Source: Aurantiochytrium sp. KH105
Taxonomy: Eukaryota > Sar > Bigyra > Thraustochytrida > Thraustochytriidae
NCBI GenBank assembly: GCA_003116975.1
Contig: BGKB01000114.1
Span: forward strand, 62,001-126,000
Direction: 5' to 3'
Length of the DNA: 64,000 bases
Part shown: piece after piece, positions 46,396 to 54,285 of the stretch
Numbering within the stretch: the first letter of the stretch is position 1
Layout of the letters: each line of letters opens with the position of its first letter
The notes under the pieces: model-generated
The model's input: only the letters and a program-made list of their open reading frames with translations
What the model was told of the DNA's origin: nothing
Database searches by the model: none
Program-made: the position numbers and the translations under genes

Positions 46396-46699
46396 AACTG
46401 CTTGAAAAGTGGAAACACTTGCAATTCTCAAAAACTGACCTACAGACAGACCGTCATAGGCCTGAGCTGAGCAAGAAGCCTTCATAGAACTGTGCTAGAG
46501 ACCTCCATAGGCCTGAGCCAGAGAGACCTGTGCTAGAGAGACCTCCATAACTTTTTCCTTTTCACATGAATAACGTAATGAGTGATAGAGTGCTCAGCAG
46601 ACGTTCATAGAAGATCTCATTTTCCTCCTAAAAAAAATTTGCAAGTGCAAATATACGAAAATTACATGCATGAGCCTGAATAGGTCAGATTCTACCATT
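46396..46699. repeat. Spacer with short imperfect repeats
   Basis: Between convergent BMT2 and CEP131. At 46447-46553 the phrases TCATAGGCCTGAGC/CCATAGGCCTGAGC and TGTGCTAGAGA recur in alternation with ACCTCCATA, giving a degenerate ~50 bp tandem pattern. Confidence 0.6.
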
Positions 46700-49024
46700 T
46701 TATGAATTGATGTCGGAACCACCCACAAAGTCCTGGCGCTGCTTCTCAAGGAGTTCGTCATACGTGGCAAAACGTGCCTCCATGTCCTCGATCTGCGCGC
46801 GCATAGCCCGAATCGTCTCGTCCTTGCGCGCCAACGTCGCGCGCACTCTGCGGTGGATTTCAGCGGTTTCCTCCTCAAAGTTCGCCTGCAGCTCAGTTTC
46901 TGATTTTTTACGCGCTGCGCGCTCTCGAGCAAGCTCCTCGTGGGCTGCCTCCACTCTGTCCTGTAGCTCCGCCTGTCTTCGAATCTGGTTCGCATTCCTC
47001 TCGGCATACTCGGCACGAATCTGCTGCTCCCGCTCGGCAAGCAAGTCGTTCGTGGACGCCGTCTTTGCACTCAGCTCGACGATACGTCGCTCGCGGGCCT
47101 CCGCTTGGCGCTCCAGATCGCGAACACGCGCCTCGGCAGAGGAAAATGTCTGCTTCTCCGCTTGGCGCGTGTCTCGCAGCCGCTCGAACTTGGCGCGCCA
47201 CTCGGCCGCTTCCGCCTCCGCCTCACGCGCAGCCGCCTCGGCGCGTGCTTCAGCGGCGCGAATCGATTCCCGCAGCTCAGAGTCCTTTTCCGCGGCCTTG
47301 GACTCCTGTTCCGCGTACAGCTTGTCAATGACGGCGTCGATTTGCTTGTCGCGCTGAGCAGTCAGCTTCTCGCGGAGCTTCCTCTCTTCTGTGGCAGCCT
47401 TTTCCTCGAGCTTGCGCACCACGCGAGCTTGCCACTGTTCCTTCTCCAAGGCCCACTTTTGCTCGAGGCCCTCGAGCTGCGCTTCGAGTCGACGCTTTTC
47501 GACTTCGAGCTCGGACTCCCGCTGCCGCGCGGCGTCTGCTACGCGTTGCTTCAGAGCGTCTTGCGCCTCGCGCAGTTCCTCGCGATGTCTTTTGCGAAGG
47601 TCTTCGAATTCGCCCTCGAGACGCGCTCGCTGTGCCTGCAAGTCTTCTTGGTGTCGCTCTTCCATTTGCCGCAATTTGCCTAGCATGGAGGTTCGCTCGC
47701 CATTTCGAACCTCCTCGAGGTCACTCAGGTGTCGGGCACGCAATTCCGCCAGTGCTCGCTCCTTTTCGCGCTCCTGGGCGTCTCGTATGGCCCGAGCCTC
47801 GTCCTTGAAGCGATCTTCAATAACGCGCAAATCATCCTTGTGCTTGGCCAAAATGCTCTGTACCTCGGGCTCGAGGCCTTTAATAGTGAGCTCCTTGAGC
47901 TCTTTAGTCTTTTCTTTTTGCCATCGCTGCCGTTTGGCTGCGTCCGCAGCAGCCATAGTGTCCTTGACACGCGATAACTCGCGCGCATGTTTCTCCTCGG
48001 TGTCGCGCATCTTGCGTGCCATGTCTTCCTCGCCACGCTTGATACGACTCGCGAGTTCCTCGACTTTTGCAGCAAGTTGCTTTTTGTCCGCGAGGAGCTT
48101 GTCTATGAAACCGAGATGCCGCGAGACTGCTTGCTCGTGCTCGGCACGCTGTCGTTCCATGCCCTCCTTCGTCGCTGCTGCTGCTTTGTGAGCGGCTTCA
48201 GCTTTTTCTCGTCGAGTCCTTTCAAGAGCCTGTTTGAGGGCCTCAATCGTCTTGCGTTTGTCCTCGAGCTCGAGCTTGAGCGAGCTGTGCCTTGCCGACG
48301 TTGACGAGGTCCCCATCGAAGATGCTGACGCAGACCGCATGCCTCCCGTGGCCAAGGTCGCTCGCGACATGGGCGAGTCCGCCGCAAAATGCGAACGTGT
48401 TTCGTCGTCCTCGTCAAGCTGAGCAGGGATGCGTCGAACGCCTTCGCGCATTTTTCGCGATCGAGATGGCCCGTGTGATCCATGATTTCTGTTGCTGGAC
48501 TGCGCTCGCATGTGCTTCGAGATTGGATGACTCTCAATGGACGGCGTGAGCCCCCTGGAGACCTCGGCGATGTCGTCTGCGGCCTCAACGCTATCGTCAT
48601 TTCCAGACATGTCCAAAGCATGCTCATCTTCCTCGTTCTCTTCGTCAACTTCCCAGTCGTACCGTTTGGCGCCTTCCTTGTACCCTAGTCTTGAGATTGT
48701 GGCGTCACGTTCGCCTGCGGCGGAGGCAGCGGCCTCGTCCAAGAACGAGAAGAGCTCGTCTTTGATGCCCGTTTCCGTGGCACGAACCACCTTGGGTGGC
48801 TTTTCTGCAAAAGCAATGCGCGGTTTGGAGTGATTTTCGCGAGAACCAAGATTCTCTGCGTCGTCCTCGTACTTGCTCTCGCGCATGCTATTTTCGTTCT
48901 TGCTTCGCGCCGACATCGTCTTGACGCGGTCTACATCATCATGACGCGGCGTGCTCGCGAGTCGCTCGCGGTTCAACTTGAGCGAGTCCGTGAGGTTCTC
49001 CTTACGTAGTTTTCGCGACACCAT
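46700..49024 (-). CDS. CEP131: CEP131/AZI1-like centriolar coiled-coil protein
   Basis: A 774-residue protein from ATG 49024; upstream the frame is open only to a TTG. The first ~240 residues are polar and disordered. From about 250 to the end the protein is almost continuous coiled coil. The stretch KTKELKELTIKGLEPEVQSILAKHKDDLR (about residues 375-403) is the hallmark conserved segment of CEP131/AZI1/Dilatory, and the C-terminal RKDETIRAMRAQIEDMEARFATYDELLEKQRQDF also fits. In animals this protein sits at centriolar satellites and the transition zone and is required for cilium formation. Its presence supports a ciliated life stage. General coiled-coil similarity can mislead, but the GLEPE motif is specific. 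Confidence 0.83.
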   Translation of the reverse strand: MVSRKLRKENLTDSLKLNRERLASTPRHDDVDRVKTMSARSKNENSMRESKYEDDAENLGSRENHSKPRIAFAEKPPKVVRATETGIKDELFSFLDEAAASAAGERDATISRLGYKEGAKRYDWEVDEENEEDEHALDMSGNDDSVEAADDIAEVSRGLTPSIESHPISKHMRAQSSNRNHGSHGPSRSRKMREGVRRIPAQLDEDDETRSHFAADSPMSRATLATGGMRSASASSMGTSSTSARHSSLKLELEDKRKTIEALKQALERTRREKAEAAHKAAAATKEGMERQRAEHEQAVSRHLGFIDKLLADKKQLAAKVEELASRIKRGEEDMARKMRDTEEKHARELSRVKDTMAAADAAKRQRWQKEKTKELKELTIKGLEPEVQSILAKHKDDLRVIEDRFKDEARAIRDAQEREKERALAELRARHLSDLEEVRNGERTSMLGKLRQMEERHQEDLQAQRARLEGEFEDLRKRHREELREAQDALKQRVADAARQRESELEVEKRRLEAQLEGLEQKWALEKEQWQARVVRKLEEKAATEERKLREKLTAQRDKQIDAVIDKLYAEQESKAAEKDSELRESIRAAEARAEAAAREAEAEAAEWRAKFERLRDTRQAEKQTFSSAEARVRDLERQAEARERRIVELSAKTASTNDLLAEREQQIRAEYAERNANQIRRQAELQDRVEAAHEELARERAARKKSETELQANFEEETAEIHRRVRATLARKDETIRAMRAQIEDMEARFATYDELLEKQRQDFVGGSDINS

Positions 49025-49291
49025 CTCAGCGCAGCGTGCCTCACGCGCAAGCTTGCACGACCTTGTCGACACGCAAACACGCGCGCGTACGCACGCAGAC
49101 GATGCAAGCAAAGAGGTCTCAGCGTGGACGTATGTATGCTTCTCCGTAGACAGTCAGTCCGTCAGACAGACAGACACGCACCTTACTAAATCACGTGCAG
49201 CGAAAAGGCTTGAGCACCAAGCGCCCCAATTCCAATGTAGCAGAATAATTTTGGGCTTCAACGGTCATATTTTCTTTTTCTGAACATGCGG

Positions 49292-49332
<41 letters not shown>

Positions 49333-49881
49333 GATCCAGTCCTTCTTGTTAACGAGCCCGAGGGATGGATGTTTATTCATTCGTTCCTTTATTCGACGTC
49401 TTTAGGGGCTAGTACATGTGCAGCGTGTCGATCACTTGCAATCTCTTTCTCGCTCTCTCTTACGTCATTATCGACGAGAGGGAGAGAGAGAAATCCTATG
49501 CTTCTTCAGAAGATCTGAGGAAGAAAATATCAAAACAGCCATTCCTGTTTCGCCAGCGAGCTTGCTCACCATAAGAGTATCGAGTTCATTCCAGACCTAC
49601 GAGAGTCTCCATTTCCCCAAAACATGGAATTGCACGAAGTGGAGTTCAACATGCATCATTCAGTTGGGTGCCCGAACTGGCACTAAAATAAAAACAAAAG
49701 TTGACCTAACCGTAGCCGCCATCAAAACGAGCTCATTTCGCCAATCCAATCGAAGGCGGAGTCCCGGCGCGAGGAAAAGGAGCAGAGAGGGGGCATTACG
49801 GCGCGGGCAGCGTCCATCGAGCAAAGACGCTGTAGCGACAGACATTACGTCAGGCGACGCGGAGAAAAGCTTAAAAACGCC
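49025..49881. other. Divergent spacer with (CT)16 tract
   Basis: 857 bp between CEP131 (-) and the next gene (+). It holds a (CT)16 tract at about 49296-49328 and a CTTCTTCAGAAGATC hairpin-like string near 49500 that also occurs beside the CTG tract at 36.4 kb. ORF 49418-49885 has no domain and is rejected. Confidence 0.45.
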
Positions 49882-52128
49882 ATGAAGCGCGGCAGGCCTC
49901 GCGTGTACCATGGGGCTAGCGACAACAGCGACACCGGAGACAGCGCAGGTGGCAGCGACGGAGAATACGAAGCAGATGCGCGGGGTTGGGCCCCAAGCGA
50001 AGACGAAAGCGCCCAACTCTTGTATTGGTTGAGTAATCTCGCCGAATTTATCCCCCCGAAAGAGTGGAACATCGATGGCCTCGCACGCCATCTGGCCGTG
50101 CGCATCGTTGACATGCACACGCGAAAGGATGACTACCGACCGCGCCAAGGAAGACTTTCCAGTCTATTCCGAGACCTGGTTAATCTTGAGGAAGCCCCAA
50201 GAGCACTCGTCATTCGGCCATGGCTCATCAAAACTTTGCGTATCGATAAGATCGAGCCAAGGAATGAGCTTTGGGCTGCGCCAGATCCTGAGCGCCATTA
50301 CACGTATTTAAATATCGCTGCGACGCCAGAGGAACGAATCAATCAACTCGAAATGGTGCTTACTTCCGTGCCCGCAGGCGCCCAAAAGGCATTTTGTAGG
50401 ACGCAGGAATGGTTTGATCTGCTCGAAGCTTTTATTGCAACGTCCGACGTCAGACTTTTGGACTTTATCATCGTGCAGCATCCCCCGTTGTGGGTGGAAT
50501 TTGACATCATATTTGGAGCGAAGCGGTGCAGCGCGGACGTCAAACCGGACTCGTCCAACGCCAAGCTGCCCGAAGTAGCCAGCGTTCCATCGAAAGACAA
50601 AGTGAAGAATGAAGCGCAAATCCCACATGACGCCTCGAAAGACAACGCGCCCGACACGTCCAAGAATGCTGACAAAGATCACGACAAAGAGACCAGCCAA
50701 AACGAGGCTCCCTCCATGGCGTCAAAGGACGAAAAAGAGATTGCAAAGACTGATTCGAAGGCCACGGATACGATCAAGGTAGAAAAGTCGCTGCAAGAAA
50801 TTCTTGATACCTGCCATCAGCGTGCGCGTCCTGGGCAAGGCATCATTCCGCCCGACGCAAGAGAGCTGCACGCGCAAGGCCTTTGGCCCGCGCTGGCTCG
50901 CGATGTTGAGTCTGTCTCGCAGTTCATGTCAGAGCTAGACAAAGCAAAAGCCGACGGTTCTCTCGTCAGCGAGCTCCATGCGCGTACTCTTCAGGTTACG
51001 GATGGAAACTTTGATTATCTGACCAAAGAATGGGCGATTCTCGATGAAATTGCAGCGAAAGCAGACTTGCCTCAAGTTGTGCATTGGCAGCGCCTCTCGA
51101 ATGGATTTGTGCCGCTGCAAGACTGGTGGGCACGCAAATTGCGTCAAGTGAGTGCGGGCCTTCGCCAGATGGATGCGCTCGATGCGGGCCAGCAGAATAC
51201 TGTGCTACTTCGCAGCGACCGCATATCGTGGATTCGGCGCACTCTTTTTGAAGACCCGGCTCCTTCCGCAGAAGACCTTGCCAAGGATTACAAGACTCGC
51301 GCCATCAACGCGTACCATGCGCACATTTTGGCATCACTCCTCGACCCCATTGAGGCTGATCCCGTTCTGCTTGGCGCCCTGCGTCACAGCGTGCCGCTTT
51401 CGCAAATTGTACCTGCCTCCAAGAAGCACCGGGCGCTTGGCATTCTTTTTGCTCTTGCAAAAGGTCTTACTTCCAAGCTACAATCTCGAAAGGAGACACT
51501 CCGGCAATCACTATCCTCACGAGCTCTTGTACCAGTCATTGCACGACTGCTCGACAAAGGAGAGCCCGTGACAGAGACAGCCTTAGAAGCGGCCTCGGTG
51601 CGCGTGAATCGCCTAATCCGTAACAGGGTACGCAAGCTCCGCGATAATGCTTTCGTGGAACAAGCTGAGGAAAGTGTGGCGCGAAAAAAGGGAGCTTGGG
51701 CCGAGCAACGTGATCAGGTTGCCATGGTGTACAGATGTGCTGACCAGGGAATGTTGGATGAGGACGTCTTGCTCGCATTCTTGGCGCAAGATGCGCGCGA
51801 AATGTCCGTCATAAGCAAGGAGTCGCCTGAATTGACGATTGCTACGGAAAAGGCTTCAACTGTTGATGTACTGCCTTCAATTTGGGCCAATCTCGAGGCG
51901 ATAGAACCGAGCACGAGTTCTACTGTCCCAGACGATGACGAGCCAATTTTGAGCGCGCAAAATCTTGCAAGTGTCGCTCTCACGGCCCAGACGCGCGTAG
52001 TCAGGACGTACGAGATTGGAAAAGGCGTGCGTTGTATTCTTCGCAAATACCCGGCGTCGATTCGTTGGCGCGAGTGCCTTATCCTAGAGGAGCTCGCGTA
52101 TTTAGAAGCCATGTTGAAAAGTGAATGA
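49882..52128 (+). CDS. Conserved-looking protein of unknown function
   Basis: 748 residues in one exon from ATG 49882. An acidic start (GSDGEYEADARGWAPSEDESAQ) is followed by a W/L-rich, mostly helical region (about 42-215, LLYWLSNLAEFIPPKEW...RTQEWFDLLEAFIATSDVRLLDFIIVQHPPLW), then a K/D/S/E low-complexity linker (about 220-300) and a second helical region (about 305-740). The even hydrophobic spacing suggests alpha-solenoid or HEAT-like packing, but no named repeat is apparent. There is no signal peptide or membrane segment, so it is probably nuclear or cytosolic. I do not recognise the family. Gene reality is well supported by length and codon-level composition. Confidence 0.7.
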   Translation: MKRGRPRVYHGASDNSDTGDSAGGSDGEYEADARGWAPSEDESAQLLYWLSNLAEFIPPKEWNIDGLARHLAVRIVDMHTRKDDYRPRQGRLSSLFRDLVNLEEAPRALVIRPWLIKTLRIDKIEPRNELWAAPDPERHYTYLNIAATPEERINQLEMVLTSVPAGAQKAFCRTQEWFDLLEAFIATSDVRLLDFIIVQHPPLWVEFDIIFGAKRCSADVKPDSSNAKLPEVASVPSKDKVKNEAQIPHDASKDNAPDTSKNADKDHDKETSQNEAPSMASKDEKEIAKTDSKATDTIKVEKSLQEILDTCHQRARPGQGIIPPDARELHAQGLWPALARDVESVSQFMSELDKAKADGSLVSELHARTLQVTDGNFDYLTKEWAILDEIAAKADLPQVVHWQRLSNGFVPLQDWWARKLRQVSAGLRQMDALDAGQQNTVLLRSDRISWIRRTLFEDPAPSAEDLAKDYKTRAINAYHAHILASLLDPIEADPVLLGALRHSVPLSQIVPASKKHRALGILFALAKGLTSKLQSRKETLRQSLSSRALVPVIARLLDKGEPVTETALEAASVRVNRLIRNRVRKLRDNAFVEQAEESVARKKGAWAEQRDQVAMVYRCADQGMLDEDVLLAFLAQDAREMSVISKESPELTIATEKASTVDVLPSIWANLEAIEPSTSSTVPDDDEPILSAQNLASVALTAQTRVVRTYEIGKGVRCILRKYPASIRWRECLILEELAYLEAMLKSE

Positions 52129-52185
52129 AATGACACAAAGAGAAAACGAAGTCAAGTTGATTGTTATACTCTTCTCTTGGTATGA

Positions 52186-53733
52186 TTAGACGAAAAAGGA
52201 TGCGGCATAGAGGGACGGGCCGAGAGACTCTTGGGAAAAGGGGGCGCGCCAGAGCCCTGCGTGGACGCCGTAGGAGGCGAAAATATCCAAGGGGTTGCGC
52301 AAGGCAACCTCCGGGTTAGCCGGGCTCTTCTTGTCCACAAGATCGTGCACGAGCAAAAGAGCCATCATGCTGCGCGCTGTGGCCGGGTCGAACGAGGTGA
52401 GTGGCGGGAAGGCCTCAAATCCACGCACACCGCGTGCCACGGCTGGCACATGCATGACCGAGTCTGTGCGACTGGAGGGCGCCATGTTGACCGAGACAAG
52501 AGCCTTGTTCACCTCACGCGCGACCATGGCGCGCCAATTTTGCAGCGTCTTGGCAAGAAGATAGTTGGGTCCCTGCATGTTGACGATGCCGTTGAACATG
52601 TAAATCTCCTTTGAGGTGTCAGCTGCGTCGGTGTTGACGCTCTCGGCAACGACAGGGTCTTCATTGTTCGGCGCATAAGACCGGAGAAAGAGGCCAAGCG
52701 CGTTTTGCCAAAAGGTGGGGCCCTTTTTAAAGTTTGACATGGAAACTTCCCAGGAGGCTTGCGGGATCGGGTATGCGACGGCAGGCGACCCGAGGTATGC
52801 CAATGCGGTATCGGGCCGCTTTTCGAGCACGCGCTGGAGCACAGCGTCCATGGCTACCGAGGCACGGACGTGGTTGGCTCCATCGAGGTAGATGTAGGAG
52901 CCAATGACGAGACGCTTGCCTGGGTAGAGACTCACGAGCCAGTTGGCCACTTCCGGCATATTTTCGACAATATCAACGCCGACGATATCTGCGGCCTTGG
53001 ACGGGTCGGTGAGATCCGCCGGATCGTCAACTGCACCCATGACCGGAAAGCTGAGCGAGGCGCCTTCGGGTGCGTTTTGGGCGAGCGCGACAAGCTTGGC
53101 TTGACGCGCAGGGCTTGGGCGCGATACAGCCACGACATTGAGGCCCATTTCCAGCAGAGGCTCGAGCGGACACAGCTCCGAGGTGGCGCCGAGAATGACA
53201 AAGTAGGTGTCCGCAAGCGCGGAAAAACAGTCCTCACCGGAGGCATTGATTTCCTTGATGGCCTCGAGCACGTCGGGTTCGACATGATCGTTCGCAACGA
53301 GCTCCTCCACGCGCTTTTCGAGCGCATCGCCCGAGGCGATCTCACCCTTGGAAAAGGGAACGCTGAGTGCTGCAGCCTCGACAACGGGGCGTTTGGCCTC
53401 GGACTTGACGACCGCCGTCTTGGGCACGTTCGTAAAGGTATCAAGAGCTTCGGGAATGGAGTATGACTTTCCGTCGCGCACAAACTCAAAGGTGTCCTGC
53501 ACGGCCTCAAGACCCTGCTGCGCGACCTTGAGCGTGAGCTCCGGCGTGCGCGCGCTCTTGCGTGTCAGCTCATAGACGTGGCCGGCGTAGGCCTTGCGCC
53601 AGTTCTTCTCGGCGACGAGCGCTTTCACGCCGTCGTCATCGACGCCGGCGAAGGCGCGCTCCCAGATCTTCTTGGCGGGCGCTGTCGTGCTGCGTCGCCC
53701 CTCGGCGTCCGCGGGAAACTGCACGCCAGACAT
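52186..53733 (-). CDS. Rossmann-fold-containing protein, function unknown
   Basis: 515 residues from ATG 53733, which has A at -3 (CAACATGTC). An in-frame ATG at 53814 would add 27 residues but has a weaker context. A nucleotide-binding-like strand-loop-helix is visible at about residues 172-200: YFVILGATSELCPLEPLLEMGLNVVAVSRP. It resembles the GxTSxxG start of dehydrogenase/reductase folds but with a changed third glycine. Further segments (LVIGSYIYLDGANHVRASVAMDAVL, RPDTALAYLGSPAVAYPIP, MQGPNYLLAKTLQNWRAMVAREV) look like the conserved core of a protist/algal protein family I know only as uncharacterised. No catalytic Tyr-Lys pair of classical SDRs is evident. Soluble; reaction unknown. Confidence 0.65.
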   Translation of the reverse strand: MSGVQFPADAEGRRSTTAPAKKIWERAFAGVDDDGVKALVAEKNWRKAYAGHVYELTRKSARTPELTLKVAQQGLEAVQDTFEFVRDGKSYSIPEALDTFTNVPKTAVVKSEAKRPVVEAAALSVPFSKGEIASGDALEKRVEELVANDHVEPDVLEAIKEINASGEDCFSALADTYFVILGATSELCPLEPLLEMGLNVVAVSRPSPARQAKLVALAQNAPEGASLSFPVMGAVDDPADLTDPSKAADIVGVDIVENMPEVANWLVSLYPGKRLVIGSYIYLDGANHVRASVAMDAVLQRVLEKRPDTALAYLGSPAVAYPIPQASWEVSMSNFKKGPTFWQNALGLFLRSYAPNNEDPVVAESVNTDAADTSKEIYMFNGIVNMQGPNYLLAKTLQNWRAMVAREVNKALVSVNMAPSSRTDSVMHVPAVARGVRGFEAFPPLTSFDPATARSMMALLLVHDLVDKKSPANPEVALRNPLDIFASYGVHAGLWRAPFSQESLGPSLYAASFFV

Positions 53734-54285
53734 GTTGCGCGCGCTGGGTCCTCTCTTGCGGCTCTTCGTCCGTCCGCAGCAAATTCTTGGACTGGATTCG
53801 GATATCTCTATCATTTGAGCTTCTTCGCCGCGTCTGTGCCTGACGACTGAGCCTACTACTTTATCATAAGGCGGGCTTCTTTTCCACGCACGCACTCACA
53901 GTCACTCTGGTCGCTGTCACAAGTGAGCGCAAGCCAACTAACTAGCCTAGGCCTTGCCAGAGTTCCACGTATAAGCAACGAACGCAGCACGAACGAACGA
54001 ACGAACGCACGCACGAGGGCACGCCACGCCAGCCAGATCACGTCGTTAGCTGCAGGAGAGAGAGGGTTGCGGGTCTGCTGCTGGCTGCGCGAGACAGGGG
54101 ACACGGACCGTCGCTCTTTCTGTGTGAATATGAATACCATGAGACAAGCCTTGTTCGTCGCTCCTAATTATTATGAGAATGACAAAGCTTGGCTTGACTG
54201 TGAAGGGAAGTACAGTGGGATGCGCTCTCAAGGTTGGCGTAAAAAGTCGGTTCATCATAGAAGACGTAGTACGTAGTAGTAAGTG
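53734..54285. other. Spacer with (AACG)n microsatellite
   Basis: 552 bp between the start of the Rossmann-like gene (-) and the 3' end of the SM gene (-), so it holds the first gene's promoter. An (ACGA)n/(ACGC)n run lies at 53980-54016. No gene is supported. Confidence 0.4.

Noticed and set aside
53923-54276. 117-residue ORF beside the SM gene 3' end
   Set aside because: Built across an (AACG)n repeat (NERTNART peptides) and lacks any recognisable feature.
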